NCBI GenBank assembly: GCA_023252015.1
Contig: JAHEXS010000003.1
Coordinates: 1-26,451 of the forward strand
DNA length: 26,451 bases
Direction: 5' to 3'
Origin: Candidatus Nitrosotenuis sp.
GTDB lineage: Archaea > Thermoproteota > Nitrososphaeria > Nitrososphaerales > Nitrosopumilaceae
The notes beneath the pieces were generated by a model, which was not told the origin of the DNA, did not search any database, and saw nothing but the letters and a program-made list of their open reading frames with translations. Made by a program: the position numbers and the translations under genes. Positions within the stretch are counted from its first letter, which is position 1; each line of letters starts with the position of its first letter. Below, one piece after another: positions 1 to 7,948 of the stretch.

Positions 1-164
1 TGATAGTGAACATTTTCAAAAAAACACCCATCTCACAACAATGGAAGCAGATAGTGTTAGAGATAGGCATTGTAATAGGGCTACTATTATTGGGAGGAAT
101 CATTGAAGCATACATGATTGAAACATTCCCAGGGCCAAATGTCCCGCTTCCAAAAGGGAACTGA
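1..164 (+). CDS. 3' end of a membrane protein, possibly SpoIIM family (partial)
   Basis: An open frame enters from the left edge and ends at TGA 162-164. The visible 53 residues contain one strongly hydrophobic segment (IVIGLLLLGGIIEAYMI) followed by a short Pro-rich tail. A final membrane helix ending in an 'IEAF/IEAY' motif is typical of the C-terminus of SpoIIM/DUF95-type integral membrane proteins, which is why I suggest that family. Too little is present to be sure, and any protein with a C-terminal membrane helix would fit. The frame also contains a GTG at position 6, but starting there would give an unusually small protein, so I treat it as a truncated gene. Confidence 0.5.
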   Translation, partial: IVNIFKKTPISQQWKQIVLEIGIVIGLLLLGGIIEAYMIETFPGPNVPLPKGN

Positions 165-210
165 TCCAAGTGATAAAATTTAGTAGAATAGGCAAAAACA
201 ATTCATTAGA

Positions 211-221
211 AAATTATAAAC
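211..221 (+). promoter_or_regulatory. TATA-like box for the cupredoxin-like gene
   Basis: AAATTATAAAC is centred about 28 nt before GTG 245. This spacing matches a leaderless archaeal transcript and favours GTG 245 over the upstream GTG 170. Confidence 0.5.
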
Positions 222-244
222 GAAATCACAGGGATGAATATGTT

Positions 245-1126
245 GTGAGACTCACATACGTAACAAGCCTAGTACTGTTTGGCATTCTAATTGGCATATC
301 TACTCAAAATGCAAACGCCCAACTTGGCGTCAATAAGGCATTTACGCTTGAAGGAAACGGTTATGCGGTATCTGGCGACTCTATTTTGCCTACATCCGTT
401 GATTTGCAATTTACTATAACGCAGAAAGGTACCACGACTGAATTTATTTTACAAAATGGATTAATTGACATAAACGGAAAAGAACTGGATGTTTCTAACT
501 TTAGTGGCACATTATTAAAGAACGGCCAATACTTTAGAATTGCATCCAAGGCTTCAGATTCTGATGGAAAAGAATTCTCACTCAAAGTACTTGGAACGCT
601 GATAGAAAAAACCCAGATCAACTCCATCTATAGTTTGACTGGAACACTGGGTGATTCAAGCAAATCAACAAAACTAATCTACACAACCAAGGTTTCAGAA
701 TTTACAGCGACAATAAAACCAACAGACAACAAAAAGAAAGAAGTGACAGTCCGTATTTTGAAGGGCTCTGCAAACCCAGAACAGCAGACCTACAAAGAAC
801 AAATTGGCGGATTTTCATTCAAGTTTTTCTCAGAGGACAGAATATTGATAGGTGCTGGTGGAACAATTACATTTGTAAATGAAGATGTGGTTTCTCACAG
901 CCTAAAGAGTGGTATCGGCCATACCGTATCGCGTCATAAAACATTCACTGCAGACGGCAAAATTTCAAGTGGTGATATACAGCCAGGCAAGTCTTGGAGT
1001 GTGACATTCCAAGAACCCGGATTCTACAGAATCTTTGATGAAAAATATCAATGGATGGACACTACAATTTTTGTAAGCAAAGATTCAAGTTCAAAAACTC
1101 TAGGCTCCGGAAATCCTCACAACTAG
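245..1126 (+). CDS. Exported protein with C-terminal cupredoxin-like domain lacking most copper ligands
   Basis: The protein (293 aa from GTG 245) begins with a good signal peptide: a short basic start, a hydrophobic stretch and an Ala-Asn-Ala-Gln cleavage region. The frame is open back to GTG 170, but the TATA spacing and the signal peptide favour 245. The last ~95 residues look like a plastocyanin/azurin fold: GGTITFVNED, then SHSL carrying the first ligand His (residue 218), then a Gly-Lys-Ser-Trp strand and the closing FYRIFDEKYQWM loop. In type I copper proteins that loop reads C-x-x-H-P-W-M. Here the Cys position is Asp265 and the His position is Tyr268; only His218 and Met271 remain. 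Copper binding of the usual kind is therefore unlikely. The first ~170 residues are beta-rich and unrecognised. Such surface cupredoxins are abundant in ammonia-oxidising archaea. The gene overlaps the tail of the convergent cbiE by 4 nt (CTAG). Confidence 0.8.
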   Translation: MRLTYVTSLVLFGILIGISTQNANAQLGVNKAFTLEGNGYAVSGDSILPTSVDLQFTITQKGTTTEFILQNGLIDINGKELDVSNFSGTLLKNGQYFRIASKASDSDGKEFSLKVLGTLIEKTQINSIYSLTGTLGDSSKSTKLIYTTKVSEFTATIKPTDNKKKEVTVRILKGSANPEQQTYKEQIGGFSFKFFSEDRILIGAGGTITFVNEDVVSHSLKSGIGHTVSRHKTFTADGKISSGDIQPGKSWSVTFQEPGFYRIFDEKYQWMDTTIFVSKDSSSKTLGSGNPHN

Positions 1127-1827
1127 TCTTTGAAATTAATGTAAGATTCTAGGCTTGACTGATTGATCACCATTACGGAAAGATCAGAAAACTCTTTTCC
1201 TTCCAAATCCTTGACCGTGCCTACAAACTCTGTTTCCTTGTCCGTGGTCAAAGACTCAAAAACATGTACCTTTAGTTTTGTTGTATCAAAACCGTTATTT
1301 TTGAGGTAATGTGCAATCTCGGACTGCATAAAGTGTTTTTCAGGCACTTTTGGCCACGGTCGTGGAACCAACACAACGCTAAATCCGTCAACGAGTGCCT
1401 TTTGCAGTTCAAGTTTTTTTTCTTCAATTGATGTAGTAATGTGCATTGTGATTACCTTGGATTTGTCCAATGGAACCTTGGCCTTTGAGGCAGCAACCTG
1501 AATTGCGCTGATTCCAGGAATTATTTCTACATCTCCAAAAATTTCGATCAGTCTGTCTACCACTTCGGATTCAGAAAAATTAACATCGCCAGTAAATGGA
1601 ACAACCAGTTTTTTGTTACCAAGTGTTTTGGCAACTTCCTGGTATGATTCTTCCTGATTCTTCATTGTTATCTCGTGGACTTGTTTTCCTTTGATCAGTG
1701 ATTCTATTGTGTTTAATGTGTACTTGTAACCGATGACCACATCGCAATTTTGTATTATCTCCTTAACAATATCTGTAACGTATCTGCCGGAGCCAGGCCC
1801 AACACCAACAGCATAAACTTGGGCCAT
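1123..1827 (-). CDS. cbiE: Cobalt-precorrin-7 (C5)-methyltransferase CbiE
   Basis: This 234-residue protein is a tetrapyrrole (corrin/porphyrin) methylase. It opens with the SAM-site motif GVGPGSG (residues 7-13) and carries the family's second Gly/Pro block at PGISAIQVAASK (~104-115). CbiE methylates C5 of the corrin ring in cobalamin synthesis; the partner CbiT handles C15 methylation and decarboxylation and is not fused here, since the length is that of a stand-alone CbiE. The ATG directly abuts the stop of the upstream unknown gene with no spacer, so the two are probably co-transcribed. Together with bluB elsewhere in the window this supports de novo cobalamin synthesis. Confusion with another precorrin methylase (CobI/CbiL, CbiH) is possible but the N-terminus and length fit CbiE best. 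Confidence 0.85.
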   Translation of the reverse strand: MAQVYAVGVGPGSGRYVTDIVKEIIQNCDVVIGYKYTLNTIESLIKGKQVHEITMKNQEESYQEVAKTLGNKKLVVPFTGDVNFSESEVVDRLIEIFGDVEIIPGISAIQVAASKAKVPLDKSKVITMHITTSIEEKKLELQKALVDGFSVVLVPRPWPKVPEKHFMQSEIAHYLKNNGFDTTKLKVHVFESLTTDKETEFVGTVKDLEGKEFSDLSVMVINQSSLESYINFKD

Positions 1828-2310
1828 TTATTTGGTCCTCTGTTTGTTGATAAATTCCACAATTGGAATCCAGTTTATTTTGAGAAATTTTACCGGATCC
1901 TTGACTGGATATGTCACCCAGTCCTTCACTATCGCTAATTGATATTTTTTTTCCTTGTTGTTTTTTCTGAGCTTTACCTTTAGAATGCTCCCCCAATTTT
2001 TTTCCTCAGACTCTACACTAATTACGTCGTCAAAACTATATTGTTCATTTTTTTTGTTTTCCAAATCAAGCATGAGCTCTTTTTCGCCGTATCCATCATG
2101 TGTGAGCATTGGACTGTCTGATTTTGATAAGGTGATGACTTGTCTTTCAACCGTGGCACTCCACCATCGTGGTTTTGCTTCGGTTTTACTTACAAACGCA
2201 AGACGTTTATCGGTTAGAATGAACATGCATTCCTTTGCTCTGGAAAAAAGTTTCTTTTCCTTCCTCCACACGGAAACCAAATGAGCTTTGATTGGTTCAT
2301 CAGATCCCAT
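1828..2310 (-). CDS. Conserved unknown protein, possible PH-like fold
   Basis: I do not recognise a named family in these 160 residues. There is no signal peptide or membrane helix. The N-terminal half alternates short beta strands with charged turns (ILTDKRLAFVSK, then a Trp-Trp pair near residues 49-50), a pattern that recalls GRAM/PH-like domains, where an 'LT.kRl.f.s' strand is common; this is only a resemblance. The C-terminal half is Lys-rich. The gene is the first of a two-gene unit with cbiE, whose ATG follows its stop with zero spacing. It diverges from the exported cyclophilin gene. A TATA-like element lies 26 nt before its ATG, consistent with a leaderless message. Confidence 0.75.
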   Translation of the reverse strand: MGSDEPIKAHLVSVWRKEKKLFSRAKECMFILTDKRLAFVSKTEAKPRWWSATVERQVITLSKSDSPMLTHDGYGEKELMLDLENKKNEQYSFDDVISVESEEKNWGSILKVKLRKNNKEKKYQLAIVKDWVTYPVKDPVKFLKINWIPIVEFINKQRTK

Positions 2311-2331
2311 GCTCTAATTCAAAATTTACTT

Positions 2332-2340
2332 GTTAAAAAC
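2332..2340 (-). promoter_or_regulatory. TATA-like box for the PH-like/cbiE unit
   Basis: On the minus strand GTTTTTAAC is centred 26 nt before the ATG at 2310. Confidence 0.4.
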
Positions 2341-2352
2341 TAATACAATTAG

Positions 2353-2362
2353 CTTTTATTTG
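2353..2362 (+). promoter_or_regulatory. TATA-like box for the exported cyclophilin gene
   Basis: CTTTTATTTG is centred 26 nt before TTG 2384. The nearby ATG at 2373 runs into a stop after four codons, so the TTG start is supported. Confidence 0.45.
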
Positions 2363-2383
2363 TGAATCAAAAATGGCCAAATA

Positions 2384-3931
2384 TTGAGATCTGAACTAGT
2401 TTTTTCCCTTGCAATTATAATTGTATTTTTGGGCATCCTGCCTGTCTTTGCTGAAACCACAGAAGTCTCAGAAAAAGTCGTAGTCTTGCACACCCAATCA
2501 GGCGACATGGTGATTGAGCTTTTTCCAAACGATGCGCCAAAAACAGTTGCAAATTTTTTGAATTTAACAGAACACCAAATTTACGACAGAACTGTTTTTC
2601 ACAGGGTTATCAAGGATTTTATGATTCAAGGGGGGGATCCAAAAACAAAGCCTGGAGCATCTGAACACTTTTCAGAATGGGGCTCTGGCGATGTAGGCTA
2701 TGCAATTCCAGGCGAATTTAACACAATCAAACACAAACGGGGAATTGTCTCGATGGCACGCGGTATTGATCCGGACAGTGCAAGCTCACAGTTTTTCATT
2801 GTTCACAAGGACTCTTTCTTTTTAGATCAAAACTATGCGGCCTTTGGGCGTTTAGCAACAAACGCTAGCTACGATACGCTTGATAAAATTGCCAACCTGA
2901 CAAGCGCGGGAGAGCAAACAAACAACCTTCCATTTGATTGGGGAAAAGGCGAAATCATAAAGGCCGAAGTAAAAAAACGCACAGAAATTCCGAACTTGCT
3001 TGATTTGGGCGAGCCGGAAAGAGTGGAAACACTTGCAAATCAAACTGCACAAGAATATTCCAATGAAAAGTTCTGTGTTTCATTTCTTGCGCCAGCTGGC
3101 TGGCTAGTGCAGGAACCACCTCAAAAAACTTCGAGTTCCCCAGATCTAGTTGCAGTAGGTACCAAAATAGCCGGCTTTACTCCTGCTATTTCCCTATCTG
3201 TCAAAAATGCAAATGGAACATCACTTGATGATTATTCAAGTAAAATCAAAAACTCTCTGCAAAATGCAATAGATTCGAACAATCTCTCAATTTTGTCAGA
3301 AGATAAAACAACAATTAACGGAAATGACGCTGTTGTCCATGTTGCACTAGCTAAATTCAACATGGGTGCTGGACACATCAACGTAAAATTCAAAGAGGTA
3401 ATAATCAAGGGCCAAGACAAATTCTATGTTCTTACATACACGAACAGTGAAAGAAATTTCGACAGCGTTCTTGGCAAATTCAGTCAAGTCCTTGATTCCT
3501 TTAAGATAACCACAAACATCGATAACTCCAAATCAGAAAAAACTGGTTGCCTTATTGCAACTGCGGCATATGGCTCTGAACTTGCGCTACAGGTACAATT
3601 GCTCAGGGAGGTAAGAGACAATGTTCTATTCAGTACAAGTTCTGGAACTGGATTCATGACTGTGTTTAACGCAGTTTACTATTCTTTTAGTCCAACCATA
3701 TCTGATTGGGAAAGACAAAGCCCGATATTCAAAGAAGTAGTAAAGATTGCCATATCGCCACTATTGTCAACACTTTCAATTTTGAACTATGTTAACATTG
3801 ACTCTGATCAAGAAATGCTAGGATATGGCACTGGTATAATTCTACTCAATGTGGGGATGTATTTTGTAGTACCTGCAATTATTATCGTAAAATCAAAAAA
3901 CAAAATTCAGAGATTCACTGCAAAAATCTAG
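2384..3931 (+). CDS. Exported cyclophilin-type peptidyl-prolyl isomerase with CFI-box C-terminus
   Basis: Four parts can be seen in 515 residues. Residues 1-23 are a signal peptide. Residues ~33-197 are a cyclophilin domain with the active-site block FHRVIKDFMIQGGD (Arg74, Phe79, Met80, Gln82) and SSQFFI (Gln136), so isomerase activity is likely. Residues ~229-376 are a separate beta-rich domain beginning near Cys231, resembling PsbP/Mog1-type folds. From Cys389, CLIATAAYGSELA through the Arg-Asp and SPTIS motifs matches the CFI-box C-terminal domain found at the ends of exported prokaryotic proteins, followed by a membrane helix at ~481-503 and a basic tail. The active domain is thus probably outside the cell, anchored by its C-terminus, where it would help fold surface proteins. 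Start is TTG 2384. It overlaps the convergent DoxX gene by 17 nt. Confidence 0.85.
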   Translation: MRSELVFSLAIIIVFLGILPVFAETTEVSEKVVVLHTQSGDMVIELFPNDAPKTVANFLNLTEHQIYDRTVFHRVIKDFMIQGGDPKTKPGASEHFSEWGSGDVGYAIPGEFNTIKHKRGIVSMARGIDPDSASSQFFIVHKDSFFLDQNYAAFGRLATNASYDTLDKIANLTSAGEQTNNLPFDWGKGEIIKAEVKKRTEIPNLLDLGEPERVETLANQTAQEYSNEKFCVSFLAPAGWLVQEPPQKTSSSPDLVAVGTKIAGFTPAISLSVKNANGTSLDDYSSKIKNSLQNAIDSNNLSILSEDKTTINGNDAVVHVALAKFNMGAGHINVKFKEVIIKGQDKFYVLTYTNSERNFDSVLGKFSQVLDSFKITTNIDNSKSEKTGCLIATAAYGSELALQVQLLREVRDNVLFSTSSGTGFMTVFNAVYYSFSPTISDWERQSPIFKEVVKIAISPLLSTLSILNYVNIDSDQEMLGYGTGIILLNVGMYFVVPAIIIVKSKNKIQRFTAKI

Positions 3932-4370
3932 GAACTTTCTTTAGTATGTGAGACAGAGATACGCGACCAGGTCCTATTGCAATTATTGCCAAGTTTCCTG
4001 CTAACAGGATCAAGTCAAACTCAAATCCATGTTCTCCAGTCAAGCTTGCAGCGTGTTTTACAAGGAAAATTGCTCCAAGCATATCTATTGCTAGTAAAGC
4101 AGAAGAAATTCTAGTCAAAACTCCAACAATTAGCAGAATTCCTGGCACAAATTCTACAAGCGCAATAGGAATTTGCATTCCTGCCGGAATTCCAAGGCTT
4201 GTCAAAAACTCTACGAATCCCGGATTAAATTTTTGTGAACCATGTACTAGAAAAATTACTCCAATCGCTACTCTTATCCCAAAATGAGTAATGTCATGAA
4301 ATTTACCTTGCCGAATTACCGCATCCACTGATCGTATGTGCTCTGACGATATAATAAAAGGTGTTGCCAT
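3915..4370 (-). CDS. DoxX/DoxD-like integral membrane protein
   Basis: About 151 residues with four predicted membrane helices. The first carries the family signature GIRVAIGVIFLVHGSQKF, and the third region has the usual LVEFVPGILLIVGVLTR block, both typical of DoxX proteins. DoxX members are linked to quinone- or thiol-redox processes, but the exact role is unknown in most organisms. I place the start at the ATG at 4370; the frame extends to a GTG at 4406, which would lie inside the divergent methyltransferase gene. The 3' end overlaps the exported cyclophilin gene by 17 nt tail-to-tail. Confidence 0.8.
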   Translation of the reverse strand: MATPFIISSEHIRSVDAVIRQGKFHDITHFGIRVAIGVIFLVHGSQKFNPGFVEFLTSLGIPAGMQIPIALVEFVPGILLIVGVLTRISSALLAIDMLGAIFLVKHAASLTGEHGFEFDLILLAGNLAIIAIGPGRVSLSHILKKVPRFLQ

Positions 4371-4383
4371 ACACTTAGAGAAC

Positions 4384-5241
4384 TTGGTAAGATCAAAAAA
4401 ATTCACTCATTCGGAATACAAGAAACGATTAATCAAAACATGGAATGAAATTGCCCCCAGATATCATAAGAGATGGGCAAAAAATAACATCGGACCATTC
4501 AAGAGTAGCTCAGAACTAGTCAAACTGGCAAACATTCGGCCGGGTCACGCTGTTCTTGATTTGGCTTGCGGAACTGGCGCCATTACAAAAAGAATTGCCA
4601 CAAAGGTAGGCATATCTGGAAAAGTCGTTGGTGTTGATAGTTCAATATCTGCAATTAAAATTGCAAAAAAAGAAATCAATAACAAAACTAATCTGGACTT
4701 TGTTTTATCGGATGCAGAATTTATCAAGTTCAATAAAAAATTTGACGTGGTTACATGTCAATATGCACTATTCTTTTTCCCAAACGCACAAAAAGTCCTG
4801 CAAAACATCAGACAGTATCTGAAAAAAAACGGGACCCTGGCATTAACATTGCATGGGAATAAAGATACGGTTCCATATTTTAGCAGCATTTTGGATGTGA
4901 TAACAAAATTCATACCAGATTACATTCCACAAGGAACGCCTAACCTTGATAGATTTGGAACTAAAGATCAACTAAAAAAGATCATATCACAAGCAGGCTT
5001 TGCTAACATCAAAGTACAAGAATATGCCTTCACCTATCGTCCTGGAACATTTTCTGACTATTGGCAAAACTATCTCAAATATCTTGCAAAACCACTAAAA
5101 GAAAAAATCAAAACATTATCTATTGTACAAAAGCAAAAAATGAAAAATCAAATCAAACAAAACACTCTTCCCTATACAAAAAAGAGCGGGCAAATCATAT
5201 TTCCGTGGAGAGTTCTCGTATTGACTGCAAAATGCTCGTAA
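4384..5241 (+). CDS. Class I SAM-dependent methyltransferase (UbiE/Methyltransf_11 type)
   Basis: The Rossmann-fold SAM site is clear: VLDLACGTGAITKRIA (motif I), an acidic residue ending the next strand (VVGVDSS), and a later FDVVTCQYALFFFPN block (motif IV/post). This matches the UbiE/arsM-like small-molecule methyltransferase group, but the substrate cannot be read from the sequence; a lipid or quinone is plausible. The start is uncertain. ATG 4336 would overlap the divergent DoxX gene by 35 nt. TTG 4384 avoids the overlap and has an AT-rich TATA-like stretch (GATATAATAAAA, 4348-4359) about 30 nt upstream, so I prefer it. A hairpin follows 5 nt after the stop. Confidence 0.75.
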   Translation: MVRSKKFTHSEYKKRLIKTWNEIAPRYHKRWAKNNIGPFKSSSELVKLANIRPGHAVLDLACGTGAITKRIATKVGISGKVVGVDSSISAIKIAKKEINNKTNLDFVLSDAEFIKFNKKFDVVTCQYALFFFPNAQKVLQNIRQYLKKNGTLALTLHGNKDTVPYFSSILDVITKFIPDYIPQGTPNLDRFGTKDQLKKIISQAGFANIKVQEYAFTYRPGTFSDYWQNYLKYLAKPLKEKIKTLSIVQKQKMKNQIKQNTLPYTKKSGQIIFPWRVLVLTAKCS

Positions 5242-5246
5242 AAAAA

Positions 5247-5264
5247 TTGTTGGGGCTCCAACAA
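5247..5264 (+). terminator. Hairpin just downstream of the methyltransferase stop
   Basis: TTGTTGG and CCAACAA form a perfect 7-bp stem around a GGCT loop, 5 nt after the TAA at 5239-5241. There is no T-tract after it, so this is not a classical intrinsic terminator; it may stabilise the mRNA end. Confidence 0.4.
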
Positions 5265-5376
5265 ACTATTTGGAAGCATACTCCCAACAAATGACTCCAC
5301 GTGATACCGCTATCACAAATTTCTAATTAGATTCATGTATGTGCAATATGAACATCCTGCGTGATCCAGCCGTATT

Positions 5377-6441
5377 CTAGATATCTATTAGTTCTTTTGT
5401 AAATTTGTGCAAAACCATTGGCTCGTCTTTTACAATAACCGAATCCTCTATTCTCACTCCAAATTTTTTTGGAATGTAGATGCCGGGCTCTACTGTTATC
5501 GCCATGTCTTTTTGCAAAATGGTCTGACTCTTCTGGCCTATTGTTGGGAACTCATGCACCTCAAGACCAATCCCATGTCCCGTTGAATGAATAAAGTATT
5601 GACCATAATTTTTTTTGTCGATATAATCTCTACATGCATCATCAATTGATTTGCAAGAGGCTCCAATCCTTACAGCTTTTAGTCCAGCCTTCTGTGATTC
5701 CTTTACTGTTTCATAGATTTCTTTTGCCTGACTACTGAGAGTTCCTAAACCAAATGTTCTTGTTGCATCACTAACGTATCCCTTGTAACGTAAGGTGAGA
5801 TCAATTACTATCAAGTCTCCACCCACAAATTTTCTTTTAGTTACCTGTGCATGAGGCAATGCGCCATTTGGCCCGCCTGCAATTATTAGGGGATTTAAAG
5901 TTGATCTATATCCGGTACTAAACATCTCGCGTTCCATGGCAAAAGACATCAAAATAGACTGAAGCTCAGATTCCCGCAATCCAATTTTTATTTTTTTTAC
6001 ACAAAGCTCATACATTTCATCAATTATTTGAGACGCGTTTTTTAGAATGGTAATTTCTCTAGAGTCCTTTACTTCGCGTGCTCGATAAAATGGATCAGTT
6101 GAATATTTTATGGTAGGAATGGACTTTTTGAGTGATTCCATAGTGGGATAACTCTGGCAATCTGTACACACTTTGCTGTTTTTTATTTTGGACACCAAAC
6201 CCGAAATCAAGCCAACACCGCGATCTGCCGTAATTATATTACAATCAATAGATTCCTCCTTTGCCCTTCCTACTTCAAGCTCAGGAGCAATGATAGTAGT
6301 CTTACCGTTTTTTTCTAATATTCCAATTGCTTCACCCCAAAAACCAGTCATGTAATAGAGGTTTTCAGGCTCAAAAGATACCAGAATATCGCAATCTAGA
6401 TTTTGAGCATGTTCGATGAGCCTTTTTCGTCGTTCTTCCAA
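5377..6441 (-). CDS. M24 family metallopeptidase (Xaa-Pro aminopeptidase/prolidase type)
   Basis: The C-terminal two thirds is a pita-bread fold with all five metal ligands visible: Asp in VIDLTLRY, Asp in SDATRTFG, His in HSTGHGIGLEVHEFP, Glu in VEPGIYIP and Glu in VRIEDSV. The N-terminal ~120 residues form the creatinase-type domain (LYYMTGFWG). Such enzymes remove residues in front of proline in cytosolic peptide turnover. The frame is open to 6552, but the extra N-terminus is hydrophobic and unlike the family. TTG 6441 (354 aa) lies 27 nt from a minus-strand TATA-like CATAAATC and gives the usual length. The gene diverges from the PP-loop thiolase gene. Confidence 0.85.
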   Translation of the reverse strand: MEERRKRLIEHAQNLDCDILVSFEPENLYYMTGFWGEAIGILEKNGKTTIIAPELEVGRAKEESIDCNIITADRGVGLISGLVSKIKNSKVCTDCQSYPTMESLKKSIPTIKYSTDPFYRAREVKDSREITILKNASQIIDEMYELCVKKIKIGLRESELQSILMSFAMEREMFSTGYRSTLNPLIIAGGPNGALPHAQVTKRKFVGGDLIVIDLTLRYKGYVSDATRTFGLGTLSSQAKEIYETVKESQKAGLKAVRIGASCKSIDDACRDYIDKKNYGQYFIHSTGHGIGLEVHEFPTIGQKSQTILQKDMAITVEPGIYIPKKFGVRIEDSVIVKDEPMVLHKFTKELIDI

Positions 6442-6464
6442 TTTGAAATGATAATGAGTTAGTA

Positions 6465-6472
6465 GATTTATG
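6465..6472 (-). promoter_or_regulatory. TATA-like box for the M24 peptidase gene
   Basis: Minus-strand CATAAATC is centred about 27 nt before TTG 6441 and supports that start. Confidence 0.35.
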
Positions 6473-6512
6473 TTTGTTGCAAAGTTTGTATATTGGAAAC
6501 AAAGATTTTCTA

Positions 6513-7529
6513 ATGTTGGAAGAAAACCAAGAAAAAAGAAAAGTTGTAGCATTACTTTCAGGCGGTTTAGATAGTCAACTCGCGGTAAAAATGATGCAGA
6601 GTCAGGGCTTTGAAGTATCTGCAGTTGCGATCAAGACTCCGTTTTGTGATTTTGATTGTGGTCGTGGGTGCGGCTTTGAAATTAGAGAAAGAGCAGATAC
6701 ACTTGGAGTCAATTTAAAGACCGTTTATCTTGGAGATGAATACATTGAGATGCTAAAGAATCCAAAACATGGATTTGGTTCGGGCATGAATCCGTGTATT
6801 GATTGCAGATCGATGATGTTTAAGGCTGCAAAAAAACACATGGATGAGATCGGAGCTGACTTTATCATTTCAGGAGAAGTGTTGGGACAAAGACCAATGA
6901 GCCAACACGGACCTGCACTAAAAACTATAGAGAAAGAATCAGAGCTAGAAGGATACATTGTAAGACCACTTTCAGGTGCATTACTGCCAAAAACAATACC
7001 TGAAGAAAATGGATTAATTAAAAGAGAAAACTTGGGTATGATTAGAGGCCGCACAAGAAGAATGCAATTACAAATGGCACAAGAATATGGAATAGAAAAT
7101 CCTCCAAACGCGGGAGGCGGGTGTCTTCTTACTGATCCAGCATTTGCGATACGTGCAAAAGATCTTTTTTCACATACTGATAATCCAACAACAAATGATA
7201 TTGATCTCCTGAAAATAGGAAGACACTTTCGTCTTGATAACACAACAAAAGTGATTGTGGGAAGAAATCAGGACGAAAACAACATGATTAAAGCTTTGGC
7301 TTTACCAAATGATATTGTGTTTTATGCAAAAGATCATGTTGGACCAAATACGCTTTTGCGTGGGGATAATGTTGAAAACCACAAACAAATTACTGCCGCA
7401 ATAACACTGCGTTATTCCGATGCACCAAAAGAAGCACCGGGAATAGTAATAGTTGAAAAAGCCAACGACAAATCAGAAATCTCGATAAACAGAGCAGAAG
7501 AATCTGAGTATCTCCAGTACAGAATTTAG
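6513..7529 (+). CDS. PP-loop ATPase, ThiI/MnmA-like tRNA thiolation enzyme
   Basis: From ATG 6513 the protein has 338 residues. Near the N-terminus is the PP-loop nucleotide-binding motif SGGLDS (residues 16-21), used by enzymes that adenylate a tRNA uridine before sulfur insertion. Cysteines follow in FCDFDCGRGCG and NPCIDCR (Cys95, Cys98), and GGGCLLTDP contains a further conserved Cys. The last ~110 residues carry the extra RNA-binding-like module found in archaeal and deltaproteobacterial members. These proteins are often labelled MnmA-, TrmU- or ThiI-like; whether U8 or U34 is the target is not decided by sequence. The frame extends to TTG 6474, but ATG 6513 gives the normal N-terminus. 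A long antisense frame within this gene is a shadow. Confidence 0.8.
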   Translation: MLEENQEKRKVVALLSGGLDSQLAVKMMQSQGFEVSAVAIKTPFCDFDCGRGCGFEIRERADTLGVNLKTVYLGDEYIEMLKNPKHGFGSGMNPCIDCRSMMFKAAKKHMDEIGADFIISGEVLGQRPMSQHGPALKTIEKESELEGYIVRPLSGALLPKTIPEENGLIKRENLGMIRGRTRRMQLQMAQEYGIENPPNAGGGCLLTDPAFAIRAKDLFSHTDNPTTNDIDLLKIGRHFRLDNTTKVIVGRNQDENNMIKALALPNDIVFYAKDHVGPNTLLRGDNVENHKQITAAITLRYSDAPKEAPGIVIVEKANDKSEISINRAEESEYLQYRI

Positions 7530-7601
7530 GAACAAAAATTACGCACCAATTCACATTTGATGCGAAAGACTTTTTGAGGGAGTAGATCACATTCATAATA
7601 G

Positions 7602-7880
7602 ATGCAAAAGCAGGAAAGCCCAACATACCTAAAGGCAATTACGATTCGTGACCCCAGCGACATTCATTCAATAAAAGATGACATGAAAAAAAACATGATA
7701 CTGATACTAAGGGTTACTCCACTTGCGCAAAAGGATGTAGAGCAACTACGAAAGCTGGTTGAGGAATTGTATAGTCTGGCAAAAAATCATGATGCCGACA
7801 TTGCAAGATTGGGAGAAGAAAGAATAATCGTTACACCACCAGGCGTTAAAATCTGGAAGCCAGAATATGATCTAAAATAA
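7602..7880 (+). CDS. sepF: SepF-like protein
   Basis: The 92 residues match the archaeal SepF (DUF552) core almost from the first residue: YLKAITIRDPSDI, a central ILILRVTPL strand, a helix, then ARLGEERIIVTPPGVKIW at the end. SepF is the membrane tether of FtsZ in many archaea and Gram-positive bacteria. An in-frame TAG lies immediately before the ATG (7599-7601), so no longer N-terminus exists, and the amphipathic membrane-binding helix usually seen at the N-terminus is absent or minimal. Thaumarchaea divide mainly with the Cdv/ESCRT system, so the role here is open. No clear TATA box is seen upstream; co-transcription with the upstream thiolase gene is possible. Confidence 0.85.
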   Translation: MQKQESPTYLKAITIRDPSDIHSIKDDMKKNMILILRVTPLAQKDVEQLRKLVEELYSLAKNHDADIARLGEERIIVTPPGVKIWKPEYDLK

Positions 7881-7948
7881 AATATTAAAACAAAACGAAT
7901 CATTTCTACGTCGTCCTTAATATCAAAATAACACCAAATATTGTAAAA

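Noticed and set aside
6725..7243. 172-codon antisense frame within the PP-loop thiolase gene
   Set aside because: It lies wholly inside a well-supported gene and its translation shows no domain or promoter.
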